From positions 1 through 24,379 of IMG/VR virus record IMGVR_UViG_3300025450_000118: a stretch of 24,379 nucleotides of DNA. One strand, given 5' to 3'. The notes beneath the pieces are model-generated. The model was given only the letters and a program-made list of their open reading frames with translations. It had not been told where the DNA came from and searched no databases. Source of the stretch: a virus. A program made the translations under genes and the position numbers. This document shows positions 8,213 through 14,650 of the stretch, one piece after another (position 1 is the stretch's first letter; every line of letters starts with the position of its first letter).

Positions 8213-8871
8213 TAGGCCACCGTCCTTACTGGCATAAGAACTACGCGGGTAAGGCCGCTAGCGTCTTCAAATAACGCCGGCTTGTTAGCGTCAGTAATTG
8301 AAACTATGCGAATAGCTCCAATACCTGATCCGGTTTCCTTGTTATTAAATGGAGCAATCTTAGCAATATCCGCTAGGAATACCGGGTCAAAGGCAATTAG
8401 GCTAGTTTCGCTAATTCCCTTAGCCGGTATCAATTGCTCCACGCTTGGATACTGACCCGATACTAGGCGAATGTTACTAACTGTCATATCCTGGCAAGTG
8501 ATAGTCACTAGATCGTCTTCGATTCGTAGCTCCACTTGGATAGAAGACTTATAGCCGCTAGCCTTGTAATTCTTAATAGCGCTCCTAAACTGTTTAGCGG
8601 CGTTAAGTAGTGATTCTGCCGGTATCAGTAAGTCGCTGCCGCTAAGAATTCCGTCCACGTCTACGAAACAAGACCGCTCCACAATGGCGAGACGGTAGCT
8701 ATCGGTAGCGGTGGCCTTAATCGTGGCATTCAGACCGTTAGCGTCTTCCACCTTGTCTAGGATGTTTAACTTAATAGCCGCTAGTAGTGGCCTATTGTCT
8801 TTAGCCTTAGTAGCGTAATTGCCTACCGTCACTAGATCTACGTAATTTTCGAGGGTTAGTGTAATCAACAT
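8212..8871 (-). CDS. DnaN-like sliding clamp, short form
   Basis: DNA polymerase processivity clamp related to the bacterial beta subunit. RPLLAAIKLNI with ATDSYRLAI (residues 55-63), then GQYPSVEQLIP, match domain 2 of beta; the C-terminal VVLMPVR matches the end of domain 3. At 219 residues it is far shorter than beta (about 370): I see domain 2 complete and only about half of domain 3, with no domain 1. I chose the ATG at 8871 rather than an upstream one because it forms a TAATG overlap with the previous gene and has AGGTG 8 nt before it. It would presumably load on DNA for host DNA polymerase III, since no phage polymerase is visible here. It lies next to DnaA boxes. Confidence 0.85.
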   Translation of the reverse strand: MLITLTLENYVDLVTVGNYATKAKDNRPLLAAIKLNILDKVEDANGLNATIKATATDSYRLAIVERSCFVDVDGILSGSDLLIPAESLLNAAKQFRSAIKNYKASGYKSSIQVELRIEDDLVTITCQDMTVSNIRLVSGQYPSVEQLIPAKGISETSLIAFDPVFLADIAKIAPFNNKETGSGIGAIRIVSITDANKPALFEDASGLTRVVLMPVRTVA

Positions 8872-9068
8872 TATGGCAACACCTCGCCACAATTGAAGCA
8901 ATCGCCATCGTTGCCAGAACTAATTAGTTCATTCACGCGATCGCCTAGCGCTACCGCTTCCACCGCTGTTAGGCGCTCATTAAAACAAGCTAGGCAATAA
9001 AGAATAGTCGAGGTATAGGTAGGATCCCATATCGCCATTCCGGTTACTTTTTTTAGTGTTTCATTCAT
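8871..9068 (-). CDS. Zinc-ribbon small protein, 65 aa
   Basis: First gene of the clamp operon. Two cysteine pairs, CLAC (near residue 25) and CFNC (near residue 58), with a helical middle (ERLTAVEAVALGDRVNELI). The stop shares a base with the dnaN-like start. It follows the promoter at about 9124-9153. Likely a small metal-binding accessory protein; role unknown. Confidence 0.7.
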   Translation of the reverse strand: MNETLKKVTGMAIWDPTYTSTILYCLACFNERLTAVEAVALGDRVNELISSGNDGDCFNCGEVLP

Positions 9069-9096
9069 AATTAGGTAGCTCCCACTACTGCGCTAA

Positions 9097-9111
9097 TGGA
9101 TAACGCATCCA
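9097..9111. repeat. Inverted repeat TGGAT-N5-ATCCA in the clamp leader
   Basis: TGGATAACGCATCCA is a perfect dyad with 5-bp arms, just downstream of the predicted start of the clamp transcript. The arms use the same bases as the TCCA-N5-TGGA operator but in the opposite order. It could be an operator or a small leader hairpin. Confidence 0.45.
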
Positions 9112-9123
9112 CTAACACTAGAG

Positions 9124-9153
9124 ACACTACATCCATTAAATGGACGCTGTCAA
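9124..9153 (-). promoter_or_regulatory. Promoter of clamp operon with TCCA-N5-TGGA dyad
   Basis: Minus strand: perfect -35 TTGACA (9148-9153), an 18-bp spacer and TAGTGT as -10 (9124-9129), about 55 nt before the first gene of the clamp operon. The spacer contains TCCATTTAATGGA (9132-9144). The same dyad is found at 15143 and 19901 beside other promoters, so a shared repressor or activator is likely. The -10 is the weaker part of the call. Confidence 0.6.
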
Positions 9154-9213
9154 GTACCCTAGCGACTTTTTTTAGAATTCTTTTAGAGTTACCCGGAACG
9201 GCCTAGATCGATT

Positions 9214-9299
9214 CCGGCGGCGTTAGATCCCGGCGGCGTTAGATCCCGGCAATAGCTACCGGCGCGGCGTCTTTATTTATTAGCGGCGATCCCGGCAAT
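9214..9299. repeat. GC-rich tandem and direct repeats (iteron-like)
   Basis: CCGGCGGCGTTAGATC occurs at 9214-9229 and 9230-9245, with a third partial copy starting at 9246. GATCCCGGCAAT then recurs at 9242-9253 and 9288-9299. Such repeats beside DnaA boxes resemble iterons that bind an initiator protein, although no phage initiator gene is seen in the window. Confidence 0.55.
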
Positions 9300-9345
9300 T
9301 ATCCCTACCGGGTTAGGGTTAAGTTACTGACAAGTAAGGCACAAG

Positions 9346-9354
9346 TTATCCACA
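9346..9354 (+). promoter_or_regulatory. DnaA box (perfect)
   Basis: TTATCCACA, an exact match to the bacterial DnaA box TTATNCACA, two bases from the first LexA box. With the box at 9617 and the AT-rich DNA between them it suggests host DnaA takes part in phage replication. Confidence 0.6.
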
Positions 9355-9356
9355 AT

Positions 9357-9400
9357 CGAACAAATGTTCGGTTACTGGCCGGTAAACGAACAAGTGTTCG
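9357..9400. promoter_or_regulatory. Twin LexA (SOS) boxes
   Basis: CGAACAAATGTTCG (9357-9370) and CGAACAAGTGTTCG (9387-9400) both match CGAAC-N4-GTTCG perfectly, the LexA operator of actinobacteria and Bacillus. Their centres are exactly 30 bp apart, about three helical turns, and the DNA between is itself a near-dyad (GTTACTGGCCGGTAAAC). They are about 240 bp from the clamp promoter, so they may govern an undetected promoter or the origin rather than that promoter directly. No lexA or repressor gene is in the window. Confidence 0.8.
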
Positions 9401-9798
9401 CCCTGCCTTCAAAACCCCATTTTGGGAGAAAGGTGTGACTAAAAATTTTTTTTTATTTTTTAAAAACTTGAACTGGAATTTTTTTTAACAACTTTTTTTT
9501 TGCAATTTTTACCAACATTCCAACAAATTTTCAGCAAAACTCCTGATAAATGCCGGTAAATGTTTTGGAAGATTTGTATGACAATTTATACAACATTTTT
9601 TAGCTTTATACACCAGTTATACACACACAATGCACACACATTTTTAAGAGTTTTTCAAAACAATTTGCCTAAAGATCCGTAAAAAATCCCAGAAACTTTT
9701 TTGCAAAGTTTTCAAAAATGCTCAGGAAAAATGCTTAATTATTTTTGGGCAAATTAAATTGTAAAAGGTACTACTCCAGGTACTACCGAGGGTATGAC

Positions 9799-9972
9799 TC
9801 AGTCAACCTCTCCGCAGTTCAGGCAGGGTCGTGAGTAATCAGGTCTGTACCCATGACAGGTTCGACAGTAGTTGCGCTCGTTTGCACCCTGAAAAATGTC
9901 GTCTATCTTTTTTCGCAGCTCTTTGTTTTCGTTAAAACCGTCTAAGAACTCAGCAAATTCTTCTTCGCTCAT
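9799..9972 (-). CDS. Zinc-finger micro-protein, 57 aa
   Basis: Starts MSEEEFAEFLDGFNENKELR and ends with CRTCHGY...CLNCGEVD: an acidic helix followed by a CxxC...CxxC ribbon. It shares ATGA with the upstream gene. It is the last gene before the AT-rich origin-like region, and no terminator hairpin is evident after it. Function unknown. Confidence 0.68.
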   Translation of the reverse strand: MSEEEFAEFLDGFNENKELRKKIDDIFQGANERNYCRTCHGYRPDYSRPCLNCGEVD

Positions 9973-10220
9973 GCTCTGTTACCTAATAGATTCCAAATGC
10001 GAACAACTGCGCTAATAGGTTCTTGGTCGTAAGTGTGAATAATCTCAAGAATGTCAGTGTCTTGTTTGTCGTAAGAGTCAAGTACTTTTATTACGTCGCA
10101 AGGGTACTGTTTGCGGCTTAACGATTCGCCGTCAAAACCTACTACGGCGCAGGCAGCGCAGTAAAGTTCGGGAGTCTCGGCGTGTTTGTTTCGTAATGCT
10201 TGGCGTTCAGCTTCAGTCAT
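9969..10220 (-). CDS. Hypothetical Cys-containing protein, 83 aa
   Basis: A CAAC pair near residue 18 and a further Cys in YPCDVIKVLDSYD; the rest is a mixed alpha/beta acidic sequence. ATGA overlaps join it to both neighbours, so it belongs to a run of six coupled small genes. No family recognised. Confidence 0.65.
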   Translation of the reverse strand: MTEAERQALRNKHAETPELYCAACAVVGFDGESLSRKQYPCDVIKVLDSYDKQDTDILEIIHTYDQEPISAVVRIWNLLGNRA

Positions 10221-10372
10221 CGACGATACTTACTTACTATTTCTAGTGCGTCGGTCATACCCTGGGCATACCCATTGTCATACTCGTTAGATCCGTGAGC
10301 TAATGACTTGTTAAGTGCTTCTGCAACTCTGGCAAGAATTGTCTCTTGTGCTGATTCTATTTTTTTTCCCAT
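10217..10372 (-). CDS. Hypothetical protein, 51 aa
   Basis: MGKKIESAQETILARVAEAL opens a helical protein; GYAQGMTDALEIVSKYRR closes it. The segment YDNGYAQGMTDALEIV resembles a motif common in small phage proteins (a G-x-x-x-G-x-x-x-A-L helix). ATGA overlap with the next gene. Unknown function. Confidence 0.6.
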   Translation of the reverse strand: MGKKIESAQETILARVAEALNKSLAHGSNEYDNGYAQGMTDALEIVSKYRR

Positions 10373-10380
10373 AATTATCC

Positions 10381-10572
10381 TTAAAGTTTGAATGGTCTCG
10401 ACTCGTAGGTGTCCTCAATGCGTTCGCCGCAGTCAGGGCAGAAGATTGAAATGTATCTCTTAAAAACTAATTCGTCTGCGGACGTGCTGCCAAACCATTT
10501 AGTTCCGCCACCCTCTACTGGTTCTTGCCGGTAAGGTTTGCTCCAATGTCCGTGTTCGCAGTCTTCAGTCAT
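10381..10572 (-). CDS. Zinc-binding small protein, 63 aa
   Basis: MTEDCEHGHW at the start, a Gly-rich turn, and CPDCGERIEDTYESRPF near the end. C5, H7 or H9 and the CPDC pair could bind one zinc ion. It shares ATGA with the upstream gene. Function unknown. Confidence 0.65.
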   Translation of the reverse strand: MTEDCEHGHWSKPYRQEPVEGGGTKWFGSTSADELVFKRYISIFCPDCGERIEDTYESRPFKL

Positions 10573-10748
10573 GGTGCTGTGCCTCCGTTGTTAAATGGAT
10601 CCACTTCAGCGTAGAAATCTCTAAGTGTTTTAGAACTTGCATAATTCATTGCTTCGTCAATCTTTTCTTGCGAAACTCCCGACAAAACAAGACCGTCTAT
10701 TAGTTGTTGTGTTTGCCACCCAATTAAAGCAAGTTGCCTGCTATCCAT
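10569..10748 (-). CDS. Hypothetical protein, 59 aa
   Basis: MDSRQLALIGWQTQQLIDGL followed by SQEKIDEAMNYASSKTLRDF; mainly helical. A strong AGGGGG lies before the ATG and an ATGA overlap joins it to the next gene. No family recognised. Confidence 0.6.
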   Translation of the reverse strand: MDSRQLALIGWQTQQLIDGLVLSGVSQEKIDEAMNYASSKTLRDFYAEVDPFNNGGTAP

Positions 10749-10765
10749 TATTCCCCCTTAATTAT

Positions 10766-11203
10766 TTATATTTTATTTTTTGCCAACAAATCCATAGTTT
10801 CTTGAAAACCCGAAACTTTTGCAAGAGATGTTAAGCCGCCTGGGTAATTTCTTACGCCCTGCTCAATTAGTCTTTGAAATATTGTACGGTTTTTGAACCA
10901 CAAAAAATACTCATCACCATTTATGTATTCGGATGATTCGTGACAATTTATACAAAGAACGTGAATGTTTGACACATCATTTGACCCTCCGTCACATAGG
11001 GCTAGAATATGCGCCCTGTGTAAAGGAATAGGTTTTTGTTCTGTTCCTGAAAGAAAACCACAAGCAAAACAATATTCAGCTTCCATTACCTCTGAAACAC
11101 TGTCAAATTTTTGTTGTTCTACTAGCCATTCCGCCCAATACTCGCGAATTTTTTTCCTTAATGGCATACCTTTGCGAACTTCAATTTGAGATTTTGTTGA
11201 CAT
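10766..11203 (-). CDS. HNH endonuclease
   Basis: HNH nuclease of the zinc-supported type: CFACG (about residues 46-50), LHRAHI with the first catalytic His, GGSNDVSNIHVLCINCH with Asn and the second cysteine pair. An N-terminal basic helix may bind DNA. Two ATG codons stand in tandem at 11206 and 11203; GGGAG lies 4 nt before the second, which forms TGATG with the exonuclease stop, so I prefer 11203. It may be a free-standing nuclease acting in recombination or a homing-type gene between exo and the small genes. Confidence 0.85.
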   Translation of the reverse strand: MSTKSQIEVRKGMPLRKKIREYWAEWLVEQQKFDSVSEVMEAEYCFACGFLSGTEQKPIPLHRAHILALCDGGSNDVSNIHVLCINCHESSEYINGDEYFLWFKNRTIFQRLIEQGVRNYPGGLTSLAKVSGFQETMDLLAKNKI

Positions 11204-12204
11204 CATTCTCCCTTAATTCTTAGCGTTCGGTAGCCCAGCTTAATCTTACTAAACTGCTGATAAATCTCTGGCATTGACTCTTTCAACGCCTTAAAGTCTA
11301 GCGTTTCGCCGTCTTTGGTTGATTTGTAGGTGTAAAGAATGTCGCCGTCGTAAGTGACTGCTTCTGCGTCACCGACCAAACGTAGTAGCTGCGCCCTAAT
11401 TGAGTCAACGTCAGCCTGAGCCTCGTCTAGGGTCTGTTTGGCAATTCTGTATTCCTCAATCAGATCCTTAACGAACTCGTCGCCCTCTATAGTCACTCCG
11501 CCTTCTGACGATGGGTAAATTGCTTTTAGAGTATCAAAATCCGATTCGTGACCAATCACTTCCGGCTCTTCCTCGGCTTGAACCTTTGCCCAAAATGCTT
11601 TCTCGGCGGTGTAAAGACCAATAAGGTCTGAGTCGCTGTATTCGCGTTCCCTGATAATCAGCCCAGCACCACCCATTAGACAGGCGAAAACGACCTTCTG
11701 GGTCACTCTCGTAGTCAAGCAGTAGTGCATCCCTTGATACAGGTAAGTAATTGGTACTCTTCCGTCGTTCCACTCTTGGCTTGCCTTGCCTGTGATGCCA
11801 GTGGTCTTGATCTCCAAGATGGCGTTAATCTGAATTGGCTCTATCGTAACGTCGGTTACTTTCCCTGCTTCTGCAAACTCACTCGGCTCAACGATAAAGA
11901 AGTCCACGTTGCTGAGTTGCCACTCTTCGTCGCCCTGAAGCATGACAGGCCATGACACCACCGCGTCTCCGGTCTGCTCTGCGTAGGCTTCTGCAACTGC
12001 TCGCTCAAGTCGGTTGCCCCACTTAGCTGCGTCTCCGGCTACTGAGTCTTCGGTAAGTCCGCGCTTGTTAGCCCACAGGCTGTACGGTGACTGCCACTTG
12101 CTAACTCCCATAATGACTCCGGCATCACTTCCACCGATTCCCTTCTTGCGAAGTTCTAGCCATTCACTGCGACTTAAATCATCTAAATACGCCAATACTT
12201 TCAT
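11203..12204 (-). CDS. YqaJ-type recombination exonuclease
   Basis: Lambda-exonuclease-like PD-(D/E)XK enzyme that makes single-stranded ends for recombination. GIGGSDAGVIMGVSKWQSPY (residues 22-41) is the family signature; D101 in SNVDFF and E131/K133 in ILEIKT supply the metal site. At 333 residues it has the usual length, with a helical C-terminus (residues about 245-290). Partners are the ERF annealing protein and SSB encoded further upstream. GAGGAGG precedes the ATG and a promoter is seen at 12227-12255. Confidence 0.92.
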   Translation of the reverse strand: MKVLAYLDDLSRSEWLELRKKGIGGSDAGVIMGVSKWQSPYSLWANKRGLTEDSVAGDAAKWGNRLERAVAEAYAEQTGDAVVSWPVMLQGDEEWQLSNVDFFIVEPSEFAEAGKVTDVTIEPIQINAILEIKTTGITGKASQEWNDGRVPITYLYQGMHYCLTTRVTQKVVFACLMGGAGLIIREREYSDSDLIGLYTAEKAFWAKVQAEEEPEVIGHESDFDTLKAIYPSSEGGVTIEGDEFVKDLIEEYRIAKQTLDEAQADVDSIRAQLLRLVGDAEAVTYDGDILYTYKSTKDGETLDFKALKESMPEIYQQFSKIKLGYRTLRIKGE

Positions 12205-12226
12205 GTGTCCTCCTCAGAACAATTTA

Positions 12227-12255
12227 ACCTTACTGTGTGACATTAGCTTTGTCAA
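12227..12255 (-). promoter_or_regulatory. Promoter for the exonuclease gene
   Basis: Minus strand TTGACA (12250-12255), 17-bp spacer, TAAGGT (12227-12232), ending 23 nt before the exonuclease ATG. It is inside the end of the adenine methyltransferase gene and, unlike the other two TTGACA promoters, lacks the TCCA-N5-TGGA dyad. Confidence 0.55.
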
Positions 12256-12717
12256 CCAATCCCATAATTACTATTGCTGAAGCAAACGGAGCTGATTGTT
12301 TACCGCCGCCAAATTTCAAACGCCCTTTAATAAACCTTATTTCGTGATGCATACAATGATCCCACCACCAAGCCGTGTCGGTTCGAGATGGTAAAAGACA
12401 AACCACTAAGCCCCCCCCCGCGATTCCATGTCTGCTTTTGCCATCCAAATTTTCATGTCTCTGCCATATGGAGGGTTAAGAAAAATTGCTTTTCCTCCAG
12501 AATCTTCAACCCAATTACGAGTTAAAGCGTTGCGCCTAGATTCGTCAGGGTGATTAGGCCCATACCAATTTTTGCATAATGCAGAATTAGACAATGCTGC
12601 GGCGTCAAGATTAAAATTAAATTCGGCGTTTAATTGATTAAAAAGATTTTTTGGAGTTGTCCATTTATCGTTTTCAGAAGTTAATGCCGCGCCATCTGCA
12701 ACAAAGAAATTACCCAC
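12230..12717 (-). pseudogene. Phage DNA N-6-adenine methyltransferase, frameshifted at a G9 tract
   Basis: The two frames together make a full phage Dam-type enzyme of about 160 residues. Frame one (12406-12717) has KWTTPKNLFNQL, FNLDAAA and motif IV NPPYGRD (81-87). It stops just after a run of nine G (12411-12419). Reading one base back restores LVVCLLPSRTDTAWW, EIRFIKGRLKF and APFASAIV, the normal end of the family, up to 12230. One more G would make a single open frame. Causes to weigh: sequencing error in a homopolymer, a true loss mutation, slipped-strand phase variation, or -1 slippage by the ribosome. The start is GTG at 12717, overlapping the upstream gene by 8 bp. Confidence 0.85.
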
Positions 12718-13084
12718 CTGCGGATCTATACCCTGCTGCCAATGATCGCCATGCGTCCAGTCGAGACTGTGCAGCTCTGAGAGCCTCGCGAGTAGTTGTC
12801 AGTTTATTTTCGGCAATTAGAAAGGCAAGGTGTTCTTTCTCCAATTCGCTGTCAACTTCCATCTCGATGTCAGGTATGGACTTCTTGGTTACTGCGTTAG
12901 CCACGACCATAAGACGCTTCTGAGCGTAAAGAGCCTTGTATGTAGCCTCTGTTATTGCAGCTTTTTGCCCTGCTTCGTTCATCTCATCTACAAGATTTTC
13001 AATAATTTCAATCTCGGTCAAGATTCCCTTTTGGCACATAGCCGGTAGGTGTTCGTGAGCCGCATTGTTATACCATTTCGTCAA
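12710..13084 (-). CDS. Hypothetical coiled-coil protein, 124 aa
   Basis: Almost wholly helical: ILTEIEIIENLVDEMNEAG, YKALYAQKRLMVVANAV and a heptad-like C-terminal half from about residue 75. The first codon available is TTG at 13084, inside the end of the cytosine methyltransferase; the first in-frame ATG is 15 codons later with no ribosome site, so the start is uncertain. It sits between the two methyltransferase genes. No family recognised. Confidence 0.6.
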   Translation of the reverse strand: MTKWYNNAAHEHLPAMCQKGILTEIEIIENLVDEMNEAGQKAAITEATYKALYAQKRLMVVANAVTKKSIPDIEMEVDSELEKEHLAFLIAENKLTTTREALRAAQSRLDAWRSLAAGYRSAGG

Positions 13085-13589
13085 AATGCACCAGCCTTTC
13101 CATAATCCACTCTACGACAGGTACTGCCACTGCATTGCCTATTTGTCTGTAACGGACTGAATCTGACTGTCCGTCTGTCCACCCATCAGGGAAACCCTGT
13201 AAGCGCTCACATTCAGTAGGAGTTAGTCTTCTGACTTTTGCCGGTGAAGCGATTGCATGACGGTCGGTGGTGTTAAGAGTAAACATAACTCCATCATCTT
13301 CACCATGACCATTTCCTTGCGGCCCATTTTTATCTGTTCTGCCAATTTGACTGCCTTGAATTGGAAATACATACGGCACTCTTGCCCCTCCTGTTCCCCA
13401 ATACGTTGCCACCGTTGGAGAATTATCTTCATAAATTCGCACGTCATTTACCCTGGTCGCCTCAAAAATTAAAACAGTTGCTCTTACGTCTCCACCATCA
13501 AATTGATTTAACGTAGGCACAAGACCACCTTCAACCCAGGTTTCGTAATCTGTTTCACTCTGCGCTCTCCGACTCTTCACCCACCACAT
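13068..13589 (-). CDS. C5-cytosine methyltransferase, C-terminal part
   Basis: Target-recognition region plus motifs IX and X of a Dcm enzyme: FEATRVNDVRIYEDNSPTV and GTGGARVPYVF are typical of phage Dcm recognition domains; RRLTPTECERLQGFPD is motif IX and QIGNAVAVPVVEW motif X. It lacks motifs I to VIII, which are in the preceding frame; the two parts add up to 383 residues, a normal Dcm length. Its ATG overlaps the stop of the first part (TAATG). Either the gene is split into two coupled chains that reassemble, or a frameshift has broken one gene. Confidence 0.82.
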   Translation of the reverse strand: MWWVKSRRAQSETDYETWVEGGLVPTLNQFDGGDVRATVLIFEATRVNDVRIYEDNSPTVATYWGTGGARVPYVFPIQGSQIGRTDKNGPQGNGHGEDDGVMFTLNTTDRHAIASPAKVRRLTPTECERLQGFPDGWTDGQSDSVRYRQIGNAVAVPVVEWIMERLVHFDEMV

Positions 13590-14043
13590 TACGCAACGCT
13601 TCCTCTAGCTGCGGTGGCAGATTCTTCCCTCGTCCGCTTGACCTTCTTAATATCCCCTGACAGGCTTTCTGAGAAAGCAAGTATTTCTCCGGCACGTTTT
13701 CCATCATCAAGACATCCGACAATGAAGACTCGACGACGACGTTGGGGTACTCCGAAATATTGAGCATCAAGCACACGCCAGCTGACACCATACCCCCTGA
13801 CTGAAAGCGCCCCGATAACGGTTCCCATATCTCTTCCTCCGTTAGATGACAAAAGACCGGGTACGTTTTCGAGGACAAGGTAGGCAGGTGAAAGTTCGTC
13901 CACAAGTCTAATAATTTCCCAATATAAACCGGAGCGTTTTCCGGCAAGACCGGCACGTTTGCCAGCCACCGAGAGGTCTTGGCAGGGGAAACCACCGGTA
14001 ATAATTCCTCGCTCGGGAATAAAGCCTGCTGCTTTAAGTTCAT
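13555..14043 (-). CDS. Overlapping frame inside dcm, resembling a known small phage protein
   Basis: This 162-residue frame lies on the same strand and same DNA as the dcm catalytic part. From about residue 75 it reads SGRFQSGGMVSAGVCLMLN, then SSLSDVLMMENVPEKYLLS, KACQGILRR and LPPQLEEALRNVV. From memory, stand-alone phage proteins share this order of motifs (SLSDVLE, KYFLS, ACAGILRRAEKRGK.LP). The first 70 residues look unconstrained, so the true start may be later or the segment may be joined by frameshift. It ends 35 bp inside the dcm C-terminal part. It could be an overprinted gene or a by-product of dcm codon choice. Confidence 0.4.
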   Translation of the reverse strand: MNLKQQALFPSEELLPVVSPAKTSRWLANVPVLPENAPVYIGKLLDLWTNFHLPTLSSKTYPVFCHLTEEEIWEPLSGRFQSGGMVSAGVCLMLNISEYPNVVVESSLSDVLMMENVPEKYLLSQKACQGILRRSSGRGKNLPPQLEEALRNVVGEESESAE

Positions 14044-14221
14044 CGCCTGTCACCTTTGTAACGTCTGTAAAGTGCGTTGCGTCAGGGAACCGACGTTCTA
14101 AAACTCCCCTAGCGTTTTTATCTATTTCTACTGTTGCTACTGTTTTAATTCCACTACGTTGCATGGCAAGGTCAAAACCTCCTACACCAGCAAACAAACT
14201 AACTGCCGTTAAGTCCGTCAT
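13589..14221 (-). CDS. C5-cytosine methyltransferase, N-terminal catalytic part
   Basis: Carries motif I FAGVGGFDLA (10-19), motif IV GGFPCQDLS with the catalytic C80, motif VI ENVPG (118-122) and motif VIII QRRRRVFIVG (160-169), all intact. Ends at a TAA that overlaps the ATG of the C-terminal part. It would methylate cytosine in phage DNA, perhaps to escape host restriction. AAGGGG precedes the ATG. A second, differently framed sequence with family-like features is encoded within its last 450 bp (see 13555-14043). Confidence 0.88.
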   Translation of the reverse strand: MTDLTAVSLFAGVGGFDLAMQRSGIKTVATVEIDKNARGVLERRFPDATHFTDVTKVTGDELKAAGFIPERGIITGGFPCQDLSVAGKRAGLAGKRSGLYWEIIRLVDELSPAYLVLENVPGLLSSNGGRDMGTVIGALSVRGYGVSWRVLDAQYFGVPQRRRRVFIVGCLDDGKRAGEILAFSESLSGDIKKVKRTREESATAARGSVA

Positions 14222-14230
14222 TCATTCCCC

Positions 14231-14650
14231 TTACCATCCTCGTTCGCAGCCGTTTTGGTGCGGTACATAACCGGCGTATCCGTTTAGTGCTTGAATCTTT
14301 ATTGCTATTGACACTTGCTCGGCTGGTGTAGCTGCGTACTCCGCACCGTAAATCCAACCGCCGTATGCCATCCAGTTTACTTCTGTGATACCTAAGCCAC
14401 CAGAATAGATTGGCCCTCGAACGTGCCAGTTGCCACCCTGTTCGCATTGCGCAACCTTCTGCCACTTAGCCATAATCGCTGGCGGTATGACTGGCTCTGG
14501 CGGTGCTTGCCTAGCCTTCACGACTTGTACAGTTGTCGGTACTGGCTTCTGTACATTTGCGTCGGCTGGTATAGCGCACACAACTGTCAAGGCTAAGGCG
14601 AGGGCAACGAGGTATCTCAAAGGTTTCCAATGTTCGGAGTTACCGCCCAT
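14231..14650 (-). CDS. Secreted Rpf/transglycosylase-like protein
   Basis: Likely exported muralytic enzyme. A signal peptide is clear: basic start, hydrophobic core (YLVALALALTVVCAI, 13-27) and a cut after ADA at about residue 31. A Pro-rich linker leads to the domain WQKVAQCEQGGNW, with E70 as the catalytic Glu, GGLGITEVNW, AYGG and ATPAEQVSIA. C69 and C135 match the disulfide of resuscitation-promoting factors. At about 80 residues the domain is complete. It is placed in the early block next to dcm, far from the holin and peptidase, so entry, superinfection or host resuscitation are as likely as lysis. It overlaps the upstream gene by 34 bp. Confidence 0.82.
   Translation of the reverse strand: MGGNSEHWKPLRYLVALALALTVVCAIPADANVQKPVPTTVQVVKARQAPPEPVIPPAIMAKWQKVAQCEQGGNWHVRGPIYSGGLGITEVNWMAYGGWIYGAEYAATPAEQVSIAIKIQALNGYAGYVPHQNGCERGW

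Larger units (their letters stand above)
9340..9770. other. Probable replication origin: DnaA boxes plus AT-rich unwinding region
   Basis: From 9438 to about 9765 the DNA is extremely AT-rich with repeated T-runs on the plus strand, unlike any other part of the window, and no reading frame is open. It is bracketed by a perfect DnaA box at 9346 and holds a second at 9617-9625 (TTATACACA), a one-mismatch copy at 9606-9614 (TTATACACC) and a looser TTATACAAC at 9586. Iteron-like repeats and a DnaN-like gene lie alongside. This is the composition expected of a DnaA-dependent origin; it is an inference from sequence alone. Confidence 0.6.

Noticed and set aside
9438-9770. AT-rich DNA as a foreign insertion
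   Set aside because: No terminal repeats or target duplication; the DnaA boxes at its edges give a better reading as an origin.
12230-12448. Separate small gene of 72 residues
   Set aside because: Its sequence is the normal C-terminal half of the adenine methyltransferase, displaced by the G9 tract.
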